From assembly GCA_964250215.1 (NCBI GenBank), contig CAXUEX010000027.1:1-25315 (forward strand): a stretch of 25,315 nt of DNA, given 5' to 3'. This stretch comes from DAIDJM01 sp964250215. Lineage in GTDB: Bacteria; Pseudomonadota; Alphaproteobacteria; Acetobacterales; Acetobacteraceae. Positions 15,801-22,945 of the stretch are shown here, in pieces (positions within the stretch are counted from its first letter, which is position 1; every line of letters starts with the position of its first letter). The position numbers were made by a program, and so were the translations under genes. The notes under the pieces are model-generated. The model searched no databases. It was not told the DNA's origin and saw only the letters and a list, made by a program, of their open reading frames with translations.

Positions 15801-15809
15801 AGCAAGACC

Positions 15810-16259
15810 ATGATCGTCCGGCGGGATCGCGGCATGTTGGCGCTGCTGATCATGCTGGATGTGGCTTTCCACGCCGGCCGCACCGCCACCGTGAATGCCG
15901 CCGACATCGCCGATCGCGCCGGGCTGGCGCGCCGGGGCATCGAGCCGCTGCTGCAAACCCTGTCCCGATCCGGCCTGCTGGAGAGCATCCGCGGCCCGCG
16001 CGGCGGCTACCGGCTCGGCCGCCCCCGCCGGGATATTCGCTTGAACGAGGTGGTGCGGGTGGCGCTCGCCGAGGCCGACCCGGCCGAGGACGGCCCGCAA
16101 GGGGAGTTGCAGCGCCTGGTCATCGAGCCGCTGTGGGGCGAGCTGGACGCCGAACTGGCGGCCAGGCTGGGCGGGATGTCGCTCGATGATCTGGTGCGCC
16201 GCAGCGAGGCGGCAGGCCTCGCGCGGCCGAATGCGGAGCCGATCACGTTTTCCATTTAG
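15810..16259 (+). CDS. Rrf2-family transcription regulator without iron-sulfur cysteines
   Basis: A 149-residue winged-helix DNA-binding protein. The recognition region is VNAADIADRAGLARRGIEPL followed by the wing LLESIRGPRGGYRLGRPRRDI, closely matching Rrf2/IscR/CymR proteins (consensus: ...IRGxxGGYxLxRxxxxI...). IscR and NsrR bind a cluster through three cysteines near residue 92-105; this protein has no cysteine at all, so it cannot sense that way. It sits between cysK and sulfite reductase. In Firmicutes the cysteine-regulator CymR is an Rrf2 protein that uses CysK as corepressor; an analogous role is plausible here but unproven. The ATG at 15810 has GGGGAG at 15797-15802 upstream. Confidence 0.88.
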   Translation: MIVRRDRGMLALLIMLDVAFHAGRTATVNAADIADRAGLARRGIEPLLQTLSRSGLLESIRGPRGGYRLGRPRRDIRLNEVVRVALAEADPAEDGPQGELQRLVIEPLWGELDAELAARLGGMSLDDLVRRSEAAGLARPNAEPITFSI

Positions 16260-16400
16260 CGCGGTTCGCTGGATTTTTTGCTGCCGGATTCCGGGGGTAT
16301 TTCCACGTGAAGCCACCGCGCAACTCGAACAGCTACTCCTATTGAACGGCGTGGAATTGACGCCATTATCCAGCCGCTTAGGCGCGTGAAACCGGCGAGG

Positions 16401-16410
16401 TTTTGCGCGA
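16401..16410 (+). promoter_or_regulatory. TTTTGCGCGA box upstream of sulfite reductase
   Basis: TTTTGCGCGA, 46 bp before the sulfite reductase start, is identical to 15754-15763 in the cysK-rrf2 divergent region. Both sites are preceded by a purine-rich or A/T step (GCA-, AGG-). A shared box at the two sulfur promoters suggests common regulation. A 10-bp match in GC-rich DNA can arise by chance, so this is only a candidate. Confidence 0.35.
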
Positions 16411-16455
16411 CTTGAGGACCGGGCGAGCCGCCTGCCCTACGCCGGAGCCCACGAG

Positions 16456-18147
16456 ATGGCCGAGCCGAAGCTTTCCGCTGTGGAGACCCTGAAGGCCGAA
16501 AGCCGCTTCCTGCGCGGCACGCTGGCCGAGGAACTCGCCGCCGGCGGCATTCAGGTCAGCGAAGATGCCTACCAGCTCCTGAAATTCCACGGCAGCTACG
16601 AACAATTCGATCGCGACACGGCGACGTTCCGCAAGCAGCACGGGCAGGAGAAGGAATACCAGTTCATGCTGCGCGTGCGCATGCCGGGCGGCCGGCTCAC
16701 CGCGCGCCAGTACCTGGATATGGACCGGCTGGCCAACGATCGCGCCAACGGCAGCATCCGGATCACCACCCGCCAGGGCATCCAGTTCCACGGCATCCTG
16801 AAAGGCGATCTGAAACCCGCGATCGCCGACGTTAATCGAGCGATGCTTACCACCATGTCGGCCTGCGGCGACGTGGTGCGCAACATCACAGCCTCGCCCA
16901 CGCCGCGCCGCGATGGCCGGCATGCACAAATGGAGGCGGATGCGCGGCGTCTCTCGGAGCACCTGAAGCCGAAATCCCGCGCCTATTTCCAGATTTTCCT
17001 CGACGAGGCGCCGAAGCCCGACACCGACGAAACCGAACCGCTGTACGGCGCCACCTATCTGCCGCGCAAATTCAAGGTGGGAATCACGCTGCCCGAGGAC
17101 AACACGATCGACGTGCTCACGAACGATCTCGGGATCGTCGCGATCTTCGCGGGCGAGACGCTGCTGGGCTACAACATCGCCATCGGCGGCGGCCTCGGCA
17201 TGACGCACAACAACCCGCGCACCTATCCGCGCCTGGCCACCCCCATCGCCTTCGTGCCGTCGCACGAGCTGATCGGCATCGTCGATGCGGTGATCGCCTT
17301 GCAGCGCGATCACGGCGACCGCACCAACCGTCGCCGCGCCCGCCTGAAATACGTCATCGACGACCGCGGCCTGCCCTGGATCCGCGAAACCCTGGCTGGA
17401 TATTTCGGCAAACCCCTGGCACCGCCGCGCCCGATGCGACTCGAAATCCCCGATCTGCTCGGCTGGCACGAACAGGGCGACGGCCTGCTCTGGCTCGGCG
17501 TCCCGGTCGCCGCCGGCCGCATCGGCGATTTCCCGCAAAGCGCCCAACTCCGCACCGCGCTCCGCGACATCGCCACTTCCTACGACGTTCGTTTCACACT
17601 GACACCGCAACAGGATATTCTGATCACCGATATCGCCCCCGAACACCGCGGCGCTATCGCGGCCACGCTGCGCGCGCATGGCGTGACGCTGGCCGAAGAC
17701 CTCACGCCCATGGCGCAATACGCGCTTTCCTGCCCCGCGCTCCCCACCTGCGGCCTGGCACTTACCGAGGCCGAACGCATGCACGGCGAAATCGTCGGCG
17801 GCATCGACGTGCTGCTGGCCAAATACGGCCTCTCCGACCGCCGCCTCAGCCTGCGCATCACCGGCTGCCCGAACGGCTGCACCCGCACCTATGCCGGCGA
17901 TATCGGCATTGTCGGCCGCATGCCGGGTTTCTACGCCATTTTCGTCGGCGGCGATTTCGAGGGCACGCGGCTGAATTTCAAGCTGCTGGAAAAAGTTCCG
18001 CACGCGGAAGTGATTTCCAGTTTCGATCCGCTCTTCGCCGCCTGGGCGCGGCACGGCCACGGCGACGAAGGCTTCGGCGATTTCTGCGCGCGCCTGGGTG
18101 CGGCCGAGCTTCTGGCGCTCTATCCGGAGAAGCGCAGCGCGGCCTGA
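16456..18147 (+). CDS. cysI: Assimilatory sulfite reductase, hemoprotein subunit
   Basis: Siroheme and 4Fe-4S enzyme reducing sulfite to sulfide by six electrons. The 563-residue length matches CysI (about 570). The cluster ligands are Cys426 and Cys432 (CPALPTC) and Cys471 and Cys475 (TGCPNGCTR), corresponding to 434/440/479/483 of E. coli. LRVRMPGGRLTARQYLDMD and RITTRQGIQFHGIL form the first siroheme/substrate half-domain, and GDVVRNITASPTP contains a conserved Arg-Asn. No flavoprotein CysJ is encoded nearby, so electrons may come from a distant CysJ or ferredoxin. The KxQ-type ferredoxin versus NADPH question cannot be settled here. GGAG at 16444-16447 supports the ATG at 16456. Its product sulfide is the CysK substrate. 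Confidence 0.93.
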   Translation: MAEPKLSAVETLKAESRFLRGTLAEELAAGGIQVSEDAYQLLKFHGSYEQFDRDTATFRKQHGQEKEYQFMLRVRMPGGRLTARQYLDMDRLANDRANGSIRITTRQGIQFHGILKGDLKPAIADVNRAMLTTMSACGDVVRNITASPTPRRDGRHAQMEADARRLSEHLKPKSRAYFQIFLDEAPKPDTDETEPLYGATYLPRKFKVGITLPEDNTIDVLTNDLGIVAIFAGETLLGYNIAIGGGLGMTHNNPRTYPRLATPIAFVPSHELIGIVDAVIALQRDHGDRTNRRRARLKYVIDDRGLPWIRETLAGYFGKPLAPPRPMRLEIPDLLGWHEQGDGLLWLGVPVAAGRIGDFPQSAQLRTALRDIATSYDVRFTLTPQQDILITDIAPEHRGAIAATLRAHGVTLAEDLTPMAQYALSCPALPTCGLALTEAERMHGEIVGGIDVLLAKYGLSDRRLSLRITGCPNGCTRTYAGDIGIVGRMPGFYAIFVGGDFEGTRLNFKLLEKVPHAEVISSFDPLFAAWARHGHGDEGFGDFCARLGAAELLALYPEKRSAA

Positions 18148-18231
18148 TCGCCCGGTGTGGTCAGCGGGCCGGTTTGACAAGCCGCACGCGGGCGTGCCAC
18201 TGCCGCGCCCCTCCCCCGCTACAGGTTCCGT

Positions 18232-18567
18232 ATGGCCAAGCCCGAACTCGGATTGAAGCGCGTTTGCGTTGCCTGCGGCGCGCGCTTCTACGATCTGCAG
18301 AAAAGCCCCGCGATCTGCCCGAAATGCGCCACCGAGCAGCCGCTGGAGCAGCCGCGGCTGCGCCGTCCACCGAGCGTCGTGATGGAAGACAAGCGGCCGA
18401 AGAAGCCGGTGCCTGTCGAGGATGCGGAGGCGGATGCCGAGGTGGAGGTGGCCGAGGACGAGGCCGAGGAAGGCGTACTGGAGGATACCTCCGAGCTCGA
18501 GGACGATGCCGACGCGATCAGCGGCGATATCGAAGTGGAGCCGGATGGCGACGAGGCGGAGCGGTAG
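18232..18567 (+). CDS. TIGR02300 family protein with zinc ribbon
   Basis: An alphaproteobacterial protein family of unknown function. The N-terminal 35 residues form a rubredoxin-like zinc ribbon with CxxC at 12/15 (CVAC) and 29/32 (CPKC), and contain the family signature GARFYDLQKSPAICPKC. The remaining 75 residues are a low-complexity, strongly acidic tail rich in Glu, Asp and Ala, which is probably disordered. The product has 111 residues, normal for the family. The ATG at 18232 gives the canonical MAKPELG start. It lies 84 bp after sulfite reductase; TTGACA at 18174-18179 has no matching minus-10. Confidence 0.9.
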   Translation: MAKPELGLKRVCVACGARFYDLQKSPAICPKCATEQPLEQPRLRRPPSVVMEDKRPKKPVPVEDAEADAEVEVAEDEAEEGVLEDTSELEDDADAISGDIEVEPDGDEAER

Positions 18568-18611
18568 CCACGCCGCTTGTGCCGGCCGGCACCCGACCGT
18601 ATCTCGCGCCC

Positions 18612-19085
18612 ATGCGTCGGTTTCTGCTGGCGGCGGTGGTGCTGACGGCGACCGGGGCCGCGCACCATCCGCTCCGGCCGCATCTGCTGGGCTATTTCGC
18701 TGACTGGGTGGCGGCAACGCACCCGGAAGCCGGCGTGCCGGTGTGCTATGCTTTCACGCGGGCGCTGGTGCATCCCGACATCGTGCTGACCGTGACGCGC
18801 CGATCGCACGGGCACGACACGGTAGCGGTAAGCCTGGGCTACAGGCCGCGCGAGCATGGCCCGGCCTATCTGCAGGTTGGGCCGGACCGGGTGGGCATGT
18901 ATGTTTCGGGCCGGTCCACCTTTGCGCGGCATGGTGGCGCGGCGGTGGGGGCGCTGATCCACGTGCCGCGGGCGTACGGCAATTTTCCCGGGCGGGGCAT
19001 CGATGCGCGGCAGAGCGAGACGTTCAGCATGAAGGGATTGGCCGACGCCTACGCGGCGGCGGGAAGGGGTTGCCCCGAGCCATGA
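18612..19085 (+). CDS. IalB-like (invasion-associated locus B) secreted protein
   Basis: The 157-residue product begins with a signal peptide-like segment (MRRFLLAAVVLTATGA). The rest fits the IalB family pattern: an early cysteine in VCYAFTRALVHPD (Cys45), strands such as AVSLGYRPREHGPAYLQVG, a SETFSMKGLADAYAAAG helix and a final Cys (GCPEP) that can form the conserved disulfide. IalB was named for Bartonella erythrocyte invasion, but homologues occur in many free-living alphaproteobacteria, where the role is not known. Its stop overlaps the rlmN start by ATGA (19082-19085). I recall the IalB-rlmN order from other alphaproteobacteria. Family assignment is by pattern only. Confidence 0.72.
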   Translation: MRRFLLAAVVLTATGAAHHPLRPHLLGYFADWVAATHPEAGVPVCYAFTRALVHPDIVLTVTRRSHGHDTVAVSLGYRPREHGPAYLQVGPDRVGMYVSGRSTFARHGGAAVGALIHVPRAYGNFPGRGIDARQSETFSMKGLADAYAAAGRGCPEP

Positions 19086-20242
19086 ACGCAAGCCTCACCG
19101 AGGCCGAGCGCTCGCGCATCCTGGCCAAAACGGCACGGTTCGACCCGCCGGCCGAGATGGAGCCGGACGGCCGGCGCGAGCTTGTGGGCTTGTCGCGCGC
19201 GGAGCTGGAAGCGGAAATGCTGGAAATCGGCGAAAAGCCGTTCCGGGCGCGCCAGCTCTGGCACTGGATCTACCATCGCGGCGAGACCGACTTCGCCGCC
19301 ATGACCCCGCTCGGCAAGCCGCTCACGGCGAAGCTCGCCCAACATCATGTGCTGCGCCGGCCAGCCGCCGATGCGTGCGAAGGCGTGGATGGCACGCGCA
19401 AATTTCTGTTCCGCTTCCGCGATGGCCAGCAGGCCGAGACGGTGTATATCCCCGATCCGGACGAGGACCGCGGCGCGGTGTGCCTCTCCAGCCAGGTGGG
19501 GTGCACGTTGTCGTGCCGCTTCTGCCACACCGGCACGCAGGCATTGGTGCGCAATCTGGGCGCGGCCGAGATCGTGGGCCAGTTCATGGCCGTGCGCGAC
19601 GCCTATGGCGAGTGGCCGAGCCCCACCGGCGACACGCCACGGCGGCTCAGCACCATCGTGCTGATGGGCATGGGCGAGCCGCTATATAATTACGAAAACG
19701 TCGCAAAAGCCATGCGCATCGTGATGGATGGCGAGGGCATCGCACTCTCGCGCCGGCGCATCACGCTTTCCACATCGGGCGTGGTGCCGATGATGGACCG
19801 TTGCGGCGAGGAACTGGGCGTGAGTTTGGCGGTTTCGCTGCATGCGGTAACCGACGAGCTGCGCGACGAGCTGGTGCCGCTGAACCGCAAATATCCGATC
19901 GCCGAGCTGTTGGCCGCGTGCCGCCGCTATCCCGGGGCCTCGAACGCGCGGCGCATCACGTTCGAATACGTGATGCTGAAAGGCATCAACGACAGCGAGG
20001 CCGAAGCCCGCGAACTGGTGCGCCTGATCCGCGGCATGCCGGCCAAGGTGAATTTGATCCCGTTCAATCCCTGGCCCGGCAGCATTTATGAGCCCAGCAG
20101 CGGCAATGCGCTGCATCGCTTTGCGCGGATCGTCAACGATGCGGGTTTTTCGGCGCCGATCCGCACGCCACGCGGACGCGACATCCTCGCCGCCTGCGGC
20201 CAGTTGAAAACCGCGAGCGAACGGCGCCCAGGACCGATATGA
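19082..20242 (+). CDS. rlmN: 23S rRNA (adenine-2503-C2)-methyltransferase, radical SAM
   Basis: Dual-specificity RNA methyltransferase that makes m2A2503 in 23S rRNA and m2A37 in some tRNAs using radical S-adenosylmethionine chemistry. The 386-residue protein has the cluster motif CTLSCRFC with Cys141, Cys145 and Cys148, the preceding conserved Cys in AVCLSSQVGC, GMGEPLYNYENV, and the methyl-carrying/resolving Cys372 in DILAACGQL. Position and number of these cysteines match RlmN and not the resistance enzyme Cfr in context. EKPFRARQLWHWIYHRG is the N-terminal accessory domain. It is coupled by ATGA overlaps both to the upstream IalB-like gene and the downstream adenosyltransferase gene. Confidence 0.95.
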   Translation: MNASLTEAERSRILAKTARFDPPAEMEPDGRRELVGLSRAELEAEMLEIGEKPFRARQLWHWIYHRGETDFAAMTPLGKPLTAKLAQHHVLRRPAADACEGVDGTRKFLFRFRDGQQAETVYIPDPDEDRGAVCLSSQVGCTLSCRFCHTGTQALVRNLGAAEIVGQFMAVRDAYGEWPSPTGDTPRRLSTIVLMGMGEPLYNYENVAKAMRIVMDGEGIALSRRRITLSTSGVVPMMDRCGEELGVSLAVSLHAVTDELRDELVPLNRKYPIAELLAACRRYPGASNARRITFEYVMLKGINDSEAEARELVRLIRGMPAKVNLIPFNPWPGSIYEPSSGNALHRFARIVNDAGFSAPIRTPRGRDILAACGQLKTASERRPGPI

Positions 20243-20796
20243 TCCGGATCGACCGCGTAATCACGAAGGGTGGCGATCGGGGCGAGACCTCGCTCGGCGA
20301 TGGCACGCGTGTGGCCAAGGATTCGCTGCGCGTCGAGGCGATCGGCACGGTGGACGAGGCGAATGCGGCAATCGGCCTGCTGCGGCTGCACGCGAATGCG
20401 GCGGCCGACGCGATGCTCGCGCGCATCCAGCACAATCTGTTCGACATCGGTGCCGATCTTTGCGTGCCCGGCGAGGGCGGCGCGCGGCTGCGTGTGGATG
20501 GCACGATCGCCGACCGGCTGGAGGCCGAAGTCGTCGAGATGAACGCCACGCTTTCGCCGCTGACCAGCTTCGTGCTGCCCGGCGGCACCCCCGCCGCGGC
20601 GCACGCGCATCTGGCACGCACCGTGGTGCGCCGCGCCGAGCGCGCCGTGGTTCGGCTCGCGGCCGCCGAGGACGTGAACCCCGCGGTGATCCGGGCGCTG
20701 AACCGGCTTTCCGATCATCTGTTCGTGCTCGGCCGCCGGCTGAACGGCAATGGCGCCGGCGACGTGCTGTGGGAGCAGGGCGGCGGACGATCCTGA
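20239..20796 (+). CDS. Cob(I)alamin adenosyltransferase, PduO type
   Basis: Transfers the adenosyl group of ATP to cob(I)alamin to make adenosylcobalamin. The 185-residue helical protein has the ATP-binding N-terminus ITKGGDRGETSLGDG (residues 8-22), the VEAIGTVDEANAAIG helix and the FVLPGGTPAAAHAHLARTVVRRAER block, all diagnostic of PduO-type enzymes rather than CobA/CobO types. NRLSDHLFVLGR closes the domain. It overlaps rlmN by ATGA. B12 is relevant for a phototroph because anaerobic BchE and several mutases need it, but no cobalamin biosynthesis genes are visible here. A likely terminator follows at 20917-20941. Confidence 0.93.
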   Translation: MIRIDRVITKGGDRGETSLGDGTRVAKDSLRVEAIGTVDEANAAIGLLRLHANAAADAMLARIQHNLFDIGADLCVPGEGGARLRVDGTIADRLEAEVVEMNATLSPLTSFVLPGGTPAAAHAHLARTVVRRAERAVVRLAAAEDVNPAVIRALNRLSDHLFVLGRRLNGNGAGDVLWEQGGGRS

Positions 20797-20916
20797 ACGC
20801 GCTTCCATCCTGGCGATATCGCGCGGTGGATAAGTGCAGGACGGTGCGGCGTAATTGGTCGCCGGCTGCTCCGGCACGCCGGATCTGCCGAAATTCGCCC
20901 CAGCCGTTCCGCCGTC

Positions 20917-20941
20917 GCCGCCTCGTGCGGCCGCTTTTTTT
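20917..20941 (+). terminator. Candidate intrinsic terminator after the adenosyltransferase gene
   Basis: A 5-bp GC stem (GCCGC 20917-20921, GCGGC 20927-20931) with loop CTCGT is followed by CGC and seven T residues (20935-20941). It lies between the convergent adenosyltransferase gene (ends 20796) and gspK (stop at 20941-20943), and would stop plus-strand transcription. The stem is short and the T-run is separated by 3 nt, so confidence is moderate. Confidence 0.5.
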
Positions 20942-21774
20942 CAGCCGTTCGGCGGACCGCTGTCCCACGTGAGAAAACGATATTTCCAGGCCGGACCGCT
21001 GAGCGATCCATCCAGCCGCATCAGCACGCGACGGATGAAACGGGATTTCTCCGGTCCCGTTGCCGTCGCGGTGATCTGCAGCACGATCGGGCCGCGCACA
21101 TCGGGCTGATCCACGGTGAGGTTGGCAACACGTTGCGCGCGCGAAATGGCCGCCAGCACCGCGGGGCTGGCATAAGGCAGCCAGGGGCCCTGTTCCAGCG
21201 CCAACGTCAGATAGGGCAGCGCCGCACGATACAAAGCCGGCGTCATGCCGCGCACCAGCTTCAGCTCGTCCAGCCGTTCGAATTCCTGGCCGGGCGGCCC
21301 CCACATGCGGCCCTCCATGCGGTATTGCGCCGGCACGCCCTCCTCGCTGTCGCCAGGGCCGCCCTGCTGGTGCCAATCCTCGATGCCATGCGCCGCCGCG
21401 CTCGATGTTGTGTTGTCGAAACCAAGCCCGATGAACAGCGCTTCCAGAAGCTGCTCCGGCACCTGGTTGATGTCCAGCTTGCCGCGCTCGTCCTCGATCT
21501 CCACATGCACATGGCCGCCCGGTTCGTTGAGTTCGTAGATCCCGGCCTGCACCGGCCAAGCCTCGCCGGTGCCGTCCAGCAGATGCCAGATGGTTTCGTA
21601 AACCGCGCCATCGGCCGCTTCCTCAAGCTGCGCCGATTGCCGCAACGCCGCCGCCATGTGCGATTCCGCCCGCCCCGCCCCGGTGATCTGCGAAGCCAGG
21701 ATCGCCAGCAGCACCATCGCCCACAGCACCAGCAGCAGCGCAAACCCACGATCGTCGCCGGTTCTGTTTCGCAT
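20941..21774 (-). CDS. gspK: Type II secretion minor pseudopilin GspK
   Basis: The largest minor pseudopilin, which caps the type II secretion pseudopilus tip together with GspI and GspJ. The 277-residue protein has a prepilin leader MRNRTGDDRG cut before FALLLVLWAMVLLAILASQ, a hydrophobic helix with no Glu at +5, as is normal for GspK. DERGKLDINQVPEQLLEALF and the GIEDW segment are the family-specific SAM-like helices, and FERLDELKLVRGMTPALY is the typical second motif. The ATG at 21774 overlaps the gspJ stop as TGATG. It is the last gene of a minus-strand gspH-I-J-K operon; gspL, gspM and gspN do not follow. Confidence 0.92.
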   Translation of the reverse strand: MRNRTGDDRGFALLLVLWAMVLLAILASQITGAGRAESHMAAALRQSAQLEEAADGAVYETIWHLLDGTGEAWPVQAGIYELNEPGGHVHVEIEDERGKLDINQVPEQLLEALFIGLGFDNTTSSAAAHGIEDWHQQGGPGDSEEGVPAQYRMEGRMWGPPGQEFERLDELKLVRGMTPALYRAALPYLTLALEQGPWLPYASPAVLAAISRAQRVANLTVDQPDVRGPIVLQITATATGPEKSRFIRRVLMRLDGSLSGPAWKYRFLTWDSGPPNG

Positions 21775-22436
21775 CAAAAACTGCCGTTCGTGTCGATCAT
21801 CGTGGGCACCAGCAGCACGGGCCAATGCCGCTGGCCCTTCTGCGGCACGATCTGCACCTGCACCAGTGCCGGCAGGTTCGAATCCGTCCAGTTCGAAAGC
21901 CATTTGCCGCCATCCCCCGCGCTTTGCCGGTAGGTGAAATCCAGGTGATCCATGTTCTCGGCAAGCACGATCTCGGTCGGCGGCGCCGCGGGGAAAAGTG
22001 CCACCGCGTTCGGGTGCGGCCGCCAGCGCAGAACCAGCCGGTGATGATCGTCGATCCCAAGCGCCACCTCGCAGCGCCGCGTGGTGGAAACCGCAGGCTG
22101 GTCCGGCATGCGCGTGATGAACGCCACGCGGTGCGCTTCGCCGGCGAATGGCTTGTCGTCGGCCGCCATTGGCGCCGCGGCCTCCTGGAACAGATTGCGC
22201 AGCACGCGTTCGGTGCGCTCCATCTCGCCCGCCCGGTCCGCCAGCCGCGTCTCCAGCGTCCACGCATGAATGCCAAACCGCGTCGCCTGCGAAAGCCCGG
22301 CAACCACAAACCCGAGCACCACCATCGCCACAATGATTTCGAGCAGCGTGAAACCTGAATCGGTTGCCAGTTGCCAGTCGTCAGTTGCCAGAATTGACGC
22401 CCGCTTTCTGGAAACTGGAAACTGCAAACGGTTCAC
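21774..22436 (-). CDS. gspJ: Type II secretion minor pseudopilin GspJ
   Basis: A 220-residue minor pseudopilin of the pseudopilus tip. The prepilin site is ATDSG/FTLLEIIVAMVVLGFVVAGLS, with Glu at +5. MERTERVLRNLFQEAAAPM and the acidic region that follows fit GspJ. The frame begins at GTG 22436, which overlaps the gspI stop (GTGA), and the leader is about 28 residues, far longer than the usual 6-10. Those extra codons are a 7-bp repeat cluster (22363-22429) read in frame. If translation began inside it the leader could be shorter, but no other ATG or GTG is obvious before the cleavage site. Prepilin peptidase (GspO) must still recognise the processed site. Confidence 0.9.
   Translation of the reverse strand: MNRLQFPVSRKRASILATDDWQLATDSGFTLLEIIVAMVVLGFVVAGLSQATRFGIHAWTLETRLADRAGEMERTERVLRNLFQEAAAPMAADDKPFAGEAHRVAFITRMPDQPAVSTTRRCEVALGIDDHHRLVLRWRPHPNAVALFPAAPPTEIVLAENMDHLDFTYRQSAGDGGKWLSNWTDSNLPALVQVQIVPQKGQRHWPVLLVPTMIDTNGSF
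22363..22429. repeat. Inverted cluster of 7-bp repeats in the gspJ leader
   Basis: On the coding (minus) strand, units GTTTGCA, GTTTCCA and GTTTCCA are followed after a 16-nt spacer by CTGGCAA, CTGACGA, CTGGCAA and CTGGCAA. In plus-strand coordinates the arms are 22363-22391 and 22408-22429; 16 of 22 aligned positions are complementary. The cluster lies completely inside the 28-residue leader of gspJ, directly before the GATTCAGG that encodes the cleavage site. TTCTGGAAACTGG is shared with the copy in gspI. Confidence 0.85.
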
Positions 22437-22945
22437 TGGGCCTGGCTCCGCGTATCCATCCGCCTTGTGGCCAGCTTCAATTCGCGCTTATGGCTGCCGT
22501 CCTTCCAGGATTCGGTCGCTTCGATCTCGTAGAGGATAGCGGCGGTCGGCGGCGTGTCGTTGGCGCGGTCCACCTCGCTCATCGTAAGCTGCCGCGTGCC
22601 CACCGGCCGCACATGCAGGCGCCAGGAAAACCCGTCCCCCTCCACGCCGCTGGTATCCTGCTCGGCAATCGCATCGCCGTGCCCCACGGCGGCCAGATGC
22701 GATCGCGCCAGCGATACCGCTTCGGCATATTTCGCCGCCCGATCGGTAGCGCGCAGCCCCAGCGTCACGCCGTTCATCATCGTGCCGATCGCCAGCGCCG
22801 CAATCACAAACGCCACCGTAACTTCCAGCAGCGTAAAGCCTGAATCAGTTGCCAGTTTCCAGTTCCCAGTGGCCAGACGGCGGTGCGGCCGGTAGCGCGA
22901 ACGCTTCTGGAAACTGGCAACTGGAAACTGGCAACTATTTCGCAT
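22433..22945 (-). CDS. gspI: Type II secretion minor pseudopilin GspI
   Basis: A 170-residue minor pseudopilin. The prepilin site is ATDSG/FTLLEVTVAFVIAALAIGTM with Glu at +5, followed by the short globular domain typical of GspI. The ATG at 22945 overlaps the gspH stop by 11 bp. The leader before the cleavage site is about 36 residues and basic (SFQKRSRYRPHRR), against the usual 6-10, because a 90-bp repeat palindrome (22847-22936) is translated as part of it; the peptide LATGNWKLATD is the product of the right arm. I infer that the ancestral leader was short, as in gspH. The end overlaps the gspJ start by GTGA. Confidence 0.9.
   Translation of the reverse strand: MRNSCQFPVASFQKRSRYRPHRRLATGNWKLATDSGFTLLEVTVAFVIAALAIGTMMNGVTLGLRATDRAAKYAEAVSLARSHLAAVGHGDAIAEQDTSGVEGDGFSWRLHVRPVGTRQLTMSEVDRANDTPPTAAILYEIEATESWKDGSHKRELKLATRRMDTRSQAQ
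22847..22936. repeat. 90-bp palindrome of 7-bp repeats in the gspI leader
   Basis: Arms 22847-22876 and 22907-22936 are each 30 bp and complementary at 27 of 30 positions, with a 30-nt loop. Each arm is made of about four heptamers of the GTTGCCA/GTTTCCA type, in inverted order in the other arm. The outer end abuts the start codon region of gspI and the inner end abuts the GATTCAGG of the prepilin cleavage site. In the message it would form a long hairpin starting about 9 nt after the ATG. Confidence 0.9.

Noticed and set aside
18174..18202. TTGACA as a promoter for the TIGR02300 gene
   Set aside because: A perfect minus-35 hexamer, but no minus-10-like hexamer 16-19 bp downstream.
16378..18717. 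779-codon open frame antisense to sulfite reductase
   Set aside because: A GC-rich shadow of cysI; no start context or domain, while the plus strand carries all siroheme motifs.
20902..20951. CAGCCGTTC repeated 40 bp apart near the gspK stop
   Set aside because: Nine bases in GC-rich DNA, one copy in coding sequence; not enough to call a repeat or att site.
20856..20972. Lipobox-like LVAGCS peptide between the adenosyltransferase gene and gspK
   Set aside because: A stop codon lies directly before the TTG, leaving only four residues before the Cys, and the frame then runs into antisense gspK.
21844..21862. GGTTCGAATCC, resembling a tRNA T-loop
   Set aside because: The flanking bases do not form the 5-bp T-stem and no acceptor or anticodon arm can be drawn; it lies within gspJ codons.
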